A stretch of DNA of 23,325 nucleotides from Candidatus Fermentibacterota bacterium (lineage in GTDB: Bacteria; JAFGKV01), in the NCBI GenBank assembly GCA_030620115.1, contig JAUXFG010000053.1, positions 1-23,325 on the forward strand. The letters are read 5' to 3'. This document shows, piece by piece, positions 16,295-23,325 of the stretch. The notes under the pieces are model-generated. The model was not told the origin of the DNA. It did not search any database and saw nothing but the letters and a program-made list of their open reading frames with translations. How positions within the stretch are numbered: the first letter of the stretch is position 1; each line of letters opens with the position of its first letter. Both the position numbers and the translations under genes were made by a program.

Positions 16295-18154
16295 TCAACT
16301 CCTCTCAATGGACTCCTTGATCTTTGCAGCGAGCTTACGCCCAAAGCCGGAGAGCTTGAGAATATCATCTTCACTCGCCGAGCGCAATCCTTCTATGCCT
16401 CCGAACCTGGCCAAAAGCGCCGCGGCTCGAACTGATCCCAGTCCGGGAATCTCTTCGATGCTGCTCCGAAGAAGCTTCTTCCGGCGCACCGTCCGGTGAT
16501 ATTTCACGCCAAAGCGGTGTGCTTCATCTCTGACGCGCTGCACCATCTGCAATGCGGGATCATGGCTCTGCAATCGCAGTGGCGTCTGGGGAGGCAGTCG
16601 GTGGATAAGCTCCTCCCGCTTGGCCAGCCCGACTACGGTAACCCCCTCATACATTCCTTGTTCGTCCAAGGCCCGTCTCACCGCACTCAATTGCGTCTCT
16701 CCGCCATCGACCACAATGAGATCGGGAACAGGAATCTCTCCGGTAACCACTCGAGCGGCCCATCGACGCGCCATCTCCAGAATCATGCCCGGATCATCCG
16801 GCGAACTGCCTGAGAGCTTGTACCGCCGGTATGCGTTCTTCCAAGGCGAACCATCTTTGAAGCAGACCACCGAACCAACGGTCTCTCTGCCTGCCAGGTT
16901 GGAAACATCCATCCCAACCGTCAATCTGGGGGTATTCCTCATCCCCAGCAGTCTCCCAAGTCTGATAACACCTTCCGGCACCCGTTTCTCCCAATGATGA
17001 AGACGCGCCAGTTCTTCCTCCAGAGCGCGCGCCGCATTCGCGCACGCCCCTGCGACTATCGCCGCTCCGATACCTGACTTCGGCGCCATCATTCCTATGC
17101 GTGTCGAGCTTTTCGATCCAAGCCATTCAGTCAGGCTGTCTGATTCTGACGGAAGAGTCGACATGAGGACCTTACCTGGCAATGGATGTGCGGAAAGATA
17201 GTACTGCGCAAGAACAGCACTAAGGATATGGGCATCGTCTGCCTCCATGTCAACGCCATGCACAGGCATCATACGTTGCCCCGTCAGCCGCCCCTCGCGA
17301 ATCTGCTGCACCACCACCACAGCCAAGCTACCCGCTGTTGAGAGACCGATCACATCCATATCCACCTTTCGACGGAGAACCACACGCTGTTTCTCGGTGA
17401 GCTTGGTGAGCCCCGCGATATGATCCCGCATAACCGCGGCTTTTTCGAAACGTAGCTCCTCGGCCAACTCTCTCATCCTTTCCTGCATCTCGCGGACCGC
17501 TGATGTAACTCGGCCTTGGAGTATCCGCGATGCCCGATCAACGAGGCGGCGATACTCTTCAGATACCTCTGGAAAGACACACGGCGCAAGACATCTCTTC
17601 ATCTGATGGAGCACGCAAGGCCGCCTCCTGGCCCGGAACTCAGCATCACTACACGAACGGAGCGGCACGCCGGCACGCATGAGCTTGAGCACGTCTCGAA
17701 GTGATCGCACATCTGTGTAAGGGCCAAAACAAGGGCCGGGTTGGCTTTCGGGCATACGTGTGACGATGAGTCGCGGGAAATCTCCCCCCGTGAAACAGAC
17801 ATATGGATAGTGCTCGCTCTCTTTGAGCGTGACGTTGTACTTGGGGCGATGTTTCCGGATGAAGGTTGCCTCGAGGACCAGCGCCTCTCGCCTTCCGGAG
17901 GTCACCACGGTCTCCAATGAAGCGATTCTCTCCACCAATTGCTTTGTGCGGGGATGCACATGCCCCTTGTCGCTGAAGTAGCTCCGAACTCTTTGACGCA
18001 GGTGGTCTGCCTTGCCGATGTAAAGCACAACCCCTTTGTCGTCCCGAAAGAGATAGACCCCCGGCGTGTTGGGGAGCCGCCGGATCTCTGCCAAGAGTTG
18101 AGCTCGGCTAGCCCGCACTTGGCTCCAATTCGCGTAACTCCTCAATAGGTCCAT
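16295..18154 (-). CDS. uvrC: UvrABC system excision nuclease subunit C
   Basis: 619 residues from ATG 18154. GIY-YIG nuclease: PGVYLFRDDKGVVLYIGKA (~31-49). A four-cysteine cluster Cys168-x11-Cys180-x7-Cys188-x3-Cys192 has the 12/8/4 spacing of the UvrC iron-sulfur site. A UVR domain is at ~218-250, the RNase H-like 5'-nuclease has Asp416 (GMDVSN), Asp483 (VVDGG) and His546, and tandem helix-hairpin-helix motifs lie at the end (IPGLGSVRAAALLARFGG, LSGFGRKLAAKI). It cuts both sides of UvrB-bound lesions. The start is doubtful: the region 18136-18183 is an interspersed repeat that also occurs at 22797, where this ATG reads ACG. GTG 18118 (GGAG 4 nt upstream) would begin just beyond the repeat and still leaves ~20 residues before the nuclease. 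Confidence 0.96.
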   Translation of the reverse strand: MDLLRSYANWSQVRASRAQLLAEIRRLPNTPGVYLFRDDKGVVLYIGKADHLRQRVRSYFSDKGHVHPRTKQLVERIASLETVVTSGRREALVLEATFIRKHRPKYNVTLKESEHYPYVCFTGGDFPRLIVTRMPESQPGPCFGPYTDVRSLRDVLKLMRAGVPLRSCSDAEFRARRRPCVLHQMKRCLAPCVFPEVSEEYRRLVDRASRILQGRVTSAVREMQERMRELAEELRFEKAAVMRDHIAGLTKLTEKQRVVLRRKVDMDVIGLSTAGSLAVVVVQQIREGRLTGQRMMPVHGVDMEADDAHILSAVLAQYYLSAHPLPGKVLMSTLPSESDSLTEWLGSKSSTRIGMMAPKSGIGAAIVAGACANAARALEEELARLHHWEKRVPEGVIRLGRLLGMRNTPRLTVGMDVSNLAGRETVGSVVCFKDGSPWKNAYRRYKLSGSSPDDPGMILEMARRWAARVVTGEIPVPDLIVVDGGETQLSAVRRALDEQGMYEGVTVVGLAKREELIHRLPPQTPLRLQSHDPALQMVQRVRDEAHRFGVKYHRTVRRKKLLRSSIEEIPGLGSVRAAALLARFGGIEGLRSASEDDILKLSGFGRKLAAKIKESIERS

Positions 18155-18183
18155 GCATCCAACCTTCTCCCCCTTTCGCAAAG
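18136..18183 (-). repeat. interspersed repeat covering the uvrC 5' end, copy 1
   Basis: It aligns with 22797-22842: aactYctcaaYaRgtccR..., tgcatccaRccttctcc and ctttcgcaaag, with about five substitutions and a 2-nt gap. Beyond 18183 it continues as ggggattgagggggatt, a pattern familiar from multicopy repeats that, translated, give NPPLRKGE-like text. It lies upstream of and slightly into the uvrC frame. Confidence 0.65.
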
Positions 18184-18204
18184 GGGGATTGAGGGGGATT
18201 TCTC

Positions 18205-18445
18205 CGATATCGCACGGACTTATTGACAAGTTGCCGATTCGCTATCTGCCTGCCGGCAGGCAGGCGCAATTGAGGGTTTAGAATGATTGATTGGAAATGA
18301 ATTGCGAAATGCTGAAGTGCATAGAGATTCTTCGCTTCTTTCAGTCGCTCAGAATGACAGGGATAGTGTGCAGAAGAACGCGGTATTACGAGTGTCATTC
18401 TGAGAGAGCGGAGTGAGCACCGGGCTTGAAGTGGGGCCCGCTGGG
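18205..18445. repeat. repeat-rich spacer between bamD and uvrC
   Basis: This holds an 18-bp perfect palindrome ctgcctgccggcaggcag (18246-18263). Downstream, ctcagaatgaca (18348-18359) and tgtcattctgag (18393-18404) form a 12-bp inverted repeat around sequence that translates to 'HSERLKEAKNL'-like text, a pattern I associate with widespread intergenic repeats in environmental genomes. The open frame across it (18108-18398, -) is judged non-coding. Confidence 0.55.
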
Positions 18446-19213
18446 CTAACTCTCTTTCGACAATTTCTTCCTTATCTCGCGCAAGCTCTTCGCCACCTCT
18501 TCACTCAGTGGATCGTTTTCGTCCAGCGCATCAAGAAGCTCGGCGTATTCCACGGCAGCTCGTTCCAGTTCTCCCTGTTTCTCCTCGCATTTCGCCTCAA
18601 GGAATCTCGCCTCAATTGCCGATTTCGTCGATGGATACGTCGCACGAACTTCGTCCAAGTAGAGTCTCGCGGAATCGTATCGTTTGCGCTTGAAGTAATG
18701 GCGCGCCGTGTCAAGCAGCTTCAGTGCCAAACGCTCTCGACAATCATAAAGCTCTGCCCGCGCAGTTGGCAGAAGTGGACTACGAGGATTGTCCTCCATG
18801 AATCGTTCGAGGGCTCGCACCGCGGATCCAGTGGCCGTCTGATCAAGCTGATAACGGGATGCCTGTCGTGCAAAACAGATCGCGATGCCCAATTCCGCAT
18901 CATCTCGATAGGGGCTGCCGGGATACGAGTTGAGCAGCATTCGAAAAGCGCTTTCAGCAAGGATGAATTCCTTCATGGCCATATGCGCTTCTCCGAGCAA
19001 ATACTGGGCCTCGCCGGAAAATTCGCGATCCGGGAAGTTGAGCACTAGTTTATCCAGCTCATCAGCTGCCGCCCGGTAGTGGCCGGAAGTCATGATAGAC
19101 CGTGCCCATTCCACCGTCTCTGCACCATCGCCAGCCGGCGGTTGAGGAGTGGAGCCACACGAAACCAGATACACTAGTGGCACAAACCACGGAGAGAGAA
19201 GCCGTATTCTCAT
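18446..19213 (-). CDS. bamD: outer-membrane assembly lipoprotein, BamD/YfiO-like TPR protein
   Basis: 255 residues (E. coli BamD is about 245). Signal peptide MRIRLLSPWFVPLVYLVSC with lipobox LVSC, Cys19. Tetratricopeptide repeats run through the mature protein: ARSIMTSGHYRAAADELDKL, YLLGEAHMAMKEFILAESAF, then the BamD-like segment 'ASRYQLDQTATGSAVRALERFMEDNP' and 'ARHYFKRKRYDSARLYLDEV'. BamD is the essential lipoprotein partner of BamA in inserting outer-membrane barrels, which implies a diderm cell. Orthology rests on architecture; other TPR lipoproteins are possible. ATG 19213 overlaps the upstream DUF1844 stop as ATGA, with GAGGG just before it, so translation is coupled. Confidence 0.88.
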   Translation of the reverse strand: MRIRLLSPWFVPLVYLVSCGSTPQPPAGDGAETVEWARSIMTSGHYRAAADELDKLVLNFPDREFSGEAQYLLGEAHMAMKEFILAESAFRMLLNSYPGSPYRDDAELGIAICFARQASRYQLDQTATGSAVRALERFMEDNPRSPLLPTARAELYDCRERLALKLLDTARHYFKRKRYDSARLYLDEVRATYPSTKSAIEARFLEAKCEEKQGELERAAVEYAELLDALDENDPLSEEVAKSLREIRKKLSKES

Positions 19214-19575
19214 GATCCCTCGTCGGGGGCTCCCACCTCAGTCTGATCAGTCTCAACATCTGGCGGACTGCTCTTGCTTTCTTCCTTGTCGGCCTCTTCT
19301 TTGCCCTCGCCCTTGCCTACCTCGTCGATATAGTTCATCTGAGCTTCAAAAAGCACGTGTTCAAGAAGCTTCTCCTCTCCCTCTGTTCTATTCCCAGCCG
19401 TCTTCTCCTGAAGCATGCGCAGTGTATCTATGGTGGCCTTGGCGGCCTCGAGATTTACGGCTGCTTTCCCGGCGCTTGGATCTTCTAGTTTCCCAAGATG
19501 AATGAAAACCGAAACGTGAAGATTCTGCACAAGTGCCAGGAAATGGGGATCCCCCATCTTCTCGGCTTCAGTCAT
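19210..19575 (-). CDS. DUF1844 family protein
   Basis: 121 residues from ATG 19575 (GGAG ~9 nt upstream), not from the frame opening at 19611. The core FLALVQNLHVSVFIHLGKLEDP..GKAAVNLEAAKATIDTLRMLQEKTAGNRTEGEEKLLEHVLFEAQMNYI (~12-85, split here) matches the DUF1844 pattern: hydrophobic helix, NL..A...ID.L..L..KT.GN, then a terminal helix. The last ~35 residues are an acidic, disordered tail. Family function is unknown. It lies between a zinc-ribbon gene and bamD and overlaps bamD by 4 nt, which ties it to envelope biogenesis by context only. Confidence 0.85.
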   Translation of the reverse strand: MTEAEKMGDPHFLALVQNLHVSVFIHLGKLEDPSAGKAAVNLEAAKATIDTLRMLQEKTAGNRTEGEEKLLEHVLFEAQMNYIDEVGKGEGKEEADKEESKSSPPDVETDQTEVGAPDEGS

Positions 19576-19646
19576 TTTTCTTTCTCCATCCCTTGAAAGC
19601 CATCCCGCCACAACTGCGGGGCCGCACTGTCGACATCGGCCATCTT

Positions 19647-19847
19647 CTACAGGCCAAATTCGTCCTTATTGCATCCACAGATTTTCACGTGAGTCTTCTT
19701 GAATCGCCATGATCCCGACCTCTCCGACTTCATGGCGCGAACCACCATATACGGCTGTTGATCCTTGTGGCAGACGGGGCACTCCATCACGTGCTTCACG
19801 CCTGCGTGCGCCAGTTTTGCAGCAAAGCTTCGATCTTTCCTTGCCAA
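19647..19847 (-). CDS. small zinc-ribbon protein, function unknown
   Basis: 66 residues from TTG 19847, start fixed by TAGGAGG 6 nt upstream. A basic N-terminus (MARKDRSFAAKLAHAG) is followed by a CPVC knuckle (23-26), a basic middle (MKSERSGSWRFKKTHV) and a CGC motif at the end (~58-60), a probable four-cysteine zinc ribbon. Small size, net positive charge and zinc site suggest nucleic-acid or ribosome binding; this is inference. I recall similar short proteins in environmental genomes, without a named function. It is first in the cluster before DUF1844 (71-nt gap) and bamD, and divergent from the methyltransferase gene. Confidence 0.8.
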   Translation of the reverse strand: MARKDRSFAAKLAHAGVKHVMECPVCHKDQQPYMVVRAMKSERSGSWRFKKTHVKICGCNKDEFGL

Positions 19848-19853
19848 CGTAAT

Positions 19854-19860
19854 CCTCCTA
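19854..19860 (-). promoter_or_regulatory. Shine-Dalgarno of the TTG-started zinc-ribbon gene
   Basis: TAGGAGG on the minus strand, 6 nt before TTG 19847. No ATG or GTG alternative has comparable support. Confidence 0.7.
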
Positions 19861-19950
19861 CTCGTGTCGCAGATAACTCTTGATTTTGCGAGCGGTTAAT
19901 ACCACTTGGTGGGTAAAACAGCATATTTACATGAATGGTTCCGTCGGGTC

Positions 19951-19957
19951 AAGGAGG
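19951..19957 (+). promoter_or_regulatory. Shine-Dalgarno that favours a TTG start
   Basis: AAGGAGG lies 4 nt before TTG 19962. The in-frame ATG 19935 lies upstream of it, lacks a ribosome site and would put this sequence inside the gene. Confidence 0.65.
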
Positions 19958-19961
19958 GCCA

Positions 19962-20795
19962 TTGTTTACCATATGGATCGATCGCAATCTCGCAGAGAGA
20001 CTTGGCAAGGCAGACATTGGTGACCTCGTGGCGACTCTGGATCTTGGCCTCTCAACAGAATCCGTCCGCCGAGTGCCCCATGGAGTCATCTGCCGTGGCA
20101 TCGTCCTGTCAAACTCACTTCTGGGGCGGATCGCGTCATCAAGGGGCTTGATCTATATGCTCGACCTCTTCACCATGCAAGGCGCATTTCTGACAGTCAC
20201 CTGCGGAGGCCGCCACTACAGCCTTCTCCCCACAGGAGGGGCGCCAACAATCATGATATCAGGTGTGCAAATGCATAGACGCGATGATCCGTGGAAAGAT
20301 TCATTGACAAAGGCGCGAGCAGTGGTTCGTCCCGGGGACTGGGTTCTTGACACCTGCGGAGGACTCCATTATACGGCACTGGGTGCTCTCCAACTCGGAG
20401 CAGGTCTCGTACTCACTACTGAACCCGACAAGTGCGTCCGAGGCCTGAGACAGAGAAATCCGTGGTCCAGACCCCATGGGAGAACCGGTATGGTTTCCTT
20501 CTCATTCACTGCCCAGGAGCTGGTCGGCAATCTACCCAAGGCTTCCATTGACTCGGTAATCCATGATCCGCCCCGATTCTCACTGGCTGGGGAACTCTAT
20601 GGGATTGCTTTCTATGACGCACTGCGAAGGATCATGAAGCCTGGCGCCAAGATATTTCATTACACAGGAGTTCCATATGAGAAACGACGCGGTCGAGGCT
20701 TCGTCAGAGGTGTGGGCAGGCGCTTGATGGATGCCGGCTTCACCGTATCCTGGGACGAGCAGACCAAGGGATTTATGGGGAGAATGCCCCGATGA
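19962..20795 (+). CDS. archaeal-type SAM-dependent methyltransferase (COG2521-like)
   Basis: 277 residues from TTG 19962. The N-terminal ~95 residues are a beta-rich domain; the catalytic part opens with the hallmark SGVQMHR (100-106), then motif I VLDTCGGLHYTALGAL (128-143), the acidic strand-2 end TTEPD (152-156), NPWSR (166-170), motif IV HDPPRFSLAGELYG (201-214) and post-motif KPGAKIFHYTGVP (226-238). This block order and wording match what I know as 'predicted archaeal methyltransferase' COG2521. The DPPR motif in the NPPY position hints at amino-group methylation of nucleic acid or protein, but the substrate is unknown. Its TGA overlaps the glycosyltransferase ATG (ATGA), so the two are translated together. 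It is divergent from the zinc-ribbon gene. Confidence 0.85.
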   Translation: MFTIWIDRNLAERLGKADIGDLVATLDLGLSTESVRRVPHGVICRGIVLSNSLLGRIASSRGLIYMLDLFTMQGAFLTVTCGGRHYSLLPTGGAPTIMISGVQMHRRDDPWKDSLTKARAVVRPGDWVLDTCGGLHYTALGALQLGAGLVLTTEPDKCVRGLRQRNPWSRPHGRTGMVSFSFTAQELVGNLPKASIDSVIHDPPRFSLAGELYGIAFYDALRRIMKPGAKIFHYTGVPYEKRRGRGFVRGVGRRLMDAGFTVSWDEQTKGFMGRMPR

Positions 20796-22792
20796 AGAGG
20801 TGGTTCATCCTCCTGCTCTTCGTTGCCGCTGCACTCATGACCATCCAGCTCTCGGCCCACAAAACACCATGGCTCATGGCCGATGAAACCATGTACGCGA
20901 GAGGGGCCTGGAGCCTGCTTCATAAGGGATTCATCTTTCCTCAAGTGCCGGGAGCCATGAACTACCCCCCCCTCTACCCCCTATTGCTCTCCCCCGCAAG
21001 CATAATTGGAGATCTGCGGATGGCCCATGCGGCCTATCAGGGGATCAATCTCCTCCTTTTCCTGGCAGGGGCGACCTTGGTCTTCTATGCGGTCCGTCAA
21101 TCACGACGCAAAGATGCGGCATTGCCAATCGCGGCGCTCTACTTGGCGTGCCCCTCGATCACGGCATATGTACCACTGGTGATGAGCGAGAACCTCATGA
21201 CCCTGCTCATGTTGTGCGTCGCCGTTTCATTGCACAGGTGGGGCCGCACGGGGTCGGGACATTGGCTTATCGCGGGATGGGCCGCCGCGCTGCTTGCACC
21301 ATTTTGTAGAGGTACCGGTATCGTGGTCCCCGTGGCCTTTCTGTTCTCTATCGGGGGATTGAACCATACAAACCGGCACACGGCTATCTGGATACGGAGA
21401 GCTGCATTGGGAATCGGTCTTTTGGCCATGATTCTCCTTCTTGTACTGCCCACATCCATTCTGCGCCTCTACCACCCATTGCACACTGCGGCGGTGGTGT
21501 TCCGTTCACTTCTCTCACCAGACGGATGGGTTATTCTTGCCCGGAACATGCTCACGGAATCCCTCCTTCTGCTCGCAGGATCCGCCGGCCTGATATTGCT
21601 CTTGTTCTCCCCGGGGCTCGAGGATGAGCAGCCCGTACGCAGGTATCTGGTGATCTTGCTTGTCGGACTGTTGGCCGTAACGGTGGGCTATATGCAGTAC
21701 GGATCTCAGGGTCCCCACTCTGAGTTCTATCAAGCAATCCAGCGCTATCTTGACCCTGGGATCGGGGCAGTGTTGCCGTGGGTATTCATACTCCATCATC
21801 GGCCGAGACGGAGAATCTCGGTCATCTTGACAATCGCCGCCGGCATTGTCGCTCTGCTTCTCTGGCCCCATGCGGGATTCAAGCCTGGTCAGACTCTGGC
21901 GTCAGCCAGTGTTGGCCTTGCAACCGTTCCATTCCCTTCGCTCCTCTCCGGCATTCCGCCGAAGATGCTCGCAGCATTTCTGGTGATCGTGCCCGGGCTT
22001 GTTTCCCTCTTCTTCGTGTCGCGCCGCCCCGGTTTGGTAGCTCTGTATTGCATCCTGATCTTTCTACCGCTGACCCATGGCTCCCTCATGCATAGTAGAG
22101 CCATGAGCGCGGCACGTGAGAGAGCGGAACCGGCATTGTGGGAATTGAGCACACAAGTGCCCCCCAATGCAGAAATCGTGCTGCAGGAGCGTGACCTGAA
22201 CGACGAGTCCCTGGGAGCCCTCTACTCCGGTATCTTTTGGTTGCCTGCGAATCGCGTACGAGTCCTCGAAAACGTGCCGGTTCAGACAATTCAGGGGGAT
22301 CCAGTGATTCAGCTGACAAAACGTTGGCTCCCGGAAGAGCTGGTCCATGCAGGCTGTCACAAATGGTATATGCGCGGCCGTTCACGTATGCCGGTGGAGG
22401 CGTCCAGGCTCTTCTACGATTTCGGTTGGGGAGACAATGACATTCTGTTCTCCGCCCCACCCGCTGATTTCGGTGATGCCCGTTGGTCGGGGGAATCTCC
22501 GCTCATCGAGCTCCATCTCGCACCAAGAGATTATGTGCTCCATGTCGGGAACTCGTCTTTGCAGGGATATGGGTACTGCCAGGTCACCACATCAGTGAAT
22601 GATCATCGGATCGGAAGTCACACCACTGCTGATACGACGGCCACGATGATTCTGCCGAAAGCCTTTCTCAGATCCGATGGCCGACAGTTGCTCTCCTTTC
22701 GGGTCAGCCCGCGTGGCCCCCAACGGGATACAGGCCCCTGGGCCCTCGGTTTCCGCCTCGATTGGATATACTGTGAACCCGCTAACCTATAG
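20792..22792 (+). CDS. GT-C family membrane glycosyltransferase (GT39/PMT/ArnT-like)
   Basis: 666 residues. TM1 (MKRWFILLLFVAAALMTIQL) is followed by a first external loop with the GT-C acidic motif MADETMYARGAW (Asp31-Glu32) and NYPPLYPLLLSPAS, characteristic of the polyprenyl-phosphate-sugar-using family 39-like enzymes. About eleven further hydrophobic helices run to near residue 430; the last ~230 residues are a soluble, strand-rich domain on the outer side. It should move a sugar from a polyprenyl-phosphate donor to a protein, lipid or polymer in the periplasm; the acceptor is unknown. It overlaps the COG2521-like gene by 4 nt. Its stop codon TAG touches the interspersed repeat motif that also ends porX. 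Confidence 0.88.
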   Translation: MKRWFILLLFVAAALMTIQLSAHKTPWLMADETMYARGAWSLLHKGFIFPQVPGAMNYPPLYPLLLSPASIIGDLRMAHAAYQGINLLLFLAGATLVFYAVRQSRRKDAALPIAALYLACPSITAYVPLVMSENLMTLLMLCVAVSLHRWGRTGSGHWLIAGWAAALLAPFCRGTGIVVPVAFLFSIGGLNHTNRHTAIWIRRAALGIGLLAMILLLVLPTSILRLYHPLHTAAVVFRSLLSPDGWVILARNMLTESLLLLAGSAGLILLLFSPGLEDEQPVRRYLVILLVGLLAVTVGYMQYGSQGPHSEFYQAIQRYLDPGIGAVLPWVFILHHRPRRRISVILTIAAGIVALLLWPHAGFKPGQTLASASVGLATVPFPSLLSGIPPKMLAAFLVIVPGLVSLFFVSRRPGLVALYCILIFLPLTHGSLMHSRAMSAARERAEPALWELSTQVPPNAEIVLQERDLNDESLGALYSGIFWLPANRVRVLENVPVQTIQGDPVIQLTKRWLPEELVHAGCHKWYMRGRSRMPVEASRLFYDFGWGDNDILFSAPPADFGDARWSGESPLIELHLAPRDYVLHVGNSSLQGYGYCQVTTSVNDHRIGSHTTADTTATMILPKAFLRSDGRQLLSFRVSPRGPQRDTGPWALGFRLDWIYCEPANL

Positions 22793-22842
22793 CCCGAACT
22801 TCTCAACAAGTCCGTGCATCCAGCCTTCTCCCTTTCGCAAAG
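22790..22842. repeat. interspersed repeat, copy 2 (also end of glycosyltransferase gene)
   Basis: tagcccgaacttctcaacaa starts at the stop codon and is related to the direct repeats at 9841 and 10249. From 22797 the sequence aligns with the uvrC 5' repeat (18136-18183). This copy therefore links the two repeat families into one composite element. Confidence 0.6.
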
Positions 22843-23325
22843 CTGTCACTCGGACACACCTGACACCGGGGAGCAATTTGAAGCGAAACCCAACGCTTTG
22901 ATATTCTGAAAATGAGCTGCCATTGTGCCCCGAAGGGGCGTGACATACCAGCCCAGGGCAAGCCCGATAGGGCGTAACCCTGGGGCAGGGTAACAAAATG
23001 CCCTCAGCCCTGACAGGGCGAGACATGAAGGAGAAAATCGGATTCGCTTTGTCCAAACATCCAACATCCCCTCGCCTACGCTCGGGGCAAGCTCACTGCA
23101 TTCAACATTCAACGTCGAAGTGAGGATGATGGAGGGCCATGCTCCGTCATGGCCGTTGATGCTCGATACGGTGACACAAAAGGTGTCTTTATCCTTCATC
23201 GGAATCGGAATCGAATTGAGGAATGATCACATGGCCCTCAGTCACGTGAATCCGGATGTTTGATGAAGGCGAGCGATAGGGAGTGGATGATTCCGATCCC
23301 GATCCCGATGATACTGTGGAGGAGA
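22843..23325. repeat. non-coding repeat region at right end
   Basis: No gene is visible. Short hairpins: gccccgaaggggc (22927-22939), gccct-gac-agggc (23007-23019) and gacac-aaaag-gtgtc (23173-23187, followed by ttt). A GC-rich block (~22920-23030) resembles multicopy intergenic elements of environmental bacteria. Near the end, tcatcggaatcggaatcg (23197 onward) is partly inverted in gattccgatcccgatcccga (from 23289). The window closes with tggaggaga, a possible ribosome site for a gene just outside. Confidence 0.5.

Noticed and set aside
18108-18398. 96-residue frame upstream of uvrC
   Set aside because: Its text comes from three interspersed repeats and the antiparallel edge of uvrC; not a gene.
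18413-19048. 211-residue frame on the plus strand
   Set aside because: It lies opposite bamD, whose motifs and lipobox are clear; the frame has no ribosome site or recognisable domain.
22846-23199. 117- and 89-residue frames at the right end
   Set aside because: Both cover hairpin-rich repeat DNA and have no protein-like pattern.

Overview
The window reads as chromosomal DNA of an uncultured diderm (Gram-negative-type) bacterium with moderately high GC. It carries a BamD-type outer-membrane assembly lipoprotein, an outer-membrane-barrel-like protein, lipobox-bearing surface proteins and AccD. A PorX-type response regulator, typical of the Bacteroidota/FCB neighbourhood, together with FG-GAP/fibronectin-type secreted proteins, suggests an FCB-affiliated candidate phylum (Eisenbacteria, Latescibacteria, Zixibacteria or KSB1-like). 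That placement is inference; no marker here names the lineage. Many starts are GTG or TTG fixed by strong AGGAGG sites.

Layout. 1-2739: the end of an unidentified + strand gene, a small charged coiled-coil protein (-), a four-CBS-domain protein (+) and a probable outer-membrane barrel protein (+). 2868-8614: a secreted FG-GAP propeller protein (-) with a probable frameshift near its 3' end, diverging from a + strand pair (membrane-anchored sulfatase-fold enzyme, then a Trm112/SAM methyltransferase), which converges on an S26 peptidase (-). 8967-14376 (-): accD, then a ~0.4 kb repeat-bounded spacer, then serS, histidine kinase and porX as one tight block read from serS towards porX. 14768-19847 (-): a fibronectin-type lipoprotein; uvrC-ogt; and a zinc-ribbon/DUF1844/bamD cluster. 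19962-22792 (+): an archaeal-type (COG2521-like) methyltransferase translationally coupled to a GT-C (family 39-like) membrane glycosyltransferase. 22793-23325: non-coding repeat DNA ending in a purine-rich stretch that may be the ribosome site of the next gene.

Function. The window mixes housekeeping genes (accD, serS, uvrC, ogt), envelope genes (bamD, barrel protein, GT39, sulfatase-fold enzyme, surface lipoproteins) and one two-component system. In Bacteroidota PorX controls the type IX secretion system; no T9SS gene is present here. I see no CRISPR array, phage, transposase or recognisable defence system. The most notable items are the kinase/PorX pair, the Thr-nucleophile sulfatase-fold membrane enzyme, the archaeal-type methyltransferase fused by overlap to a glycosyltransferase, the frameshifted FG-GAP gene, and several families of interspersed repeats that sit on gene ends and reach into the 5' end of uvrC.
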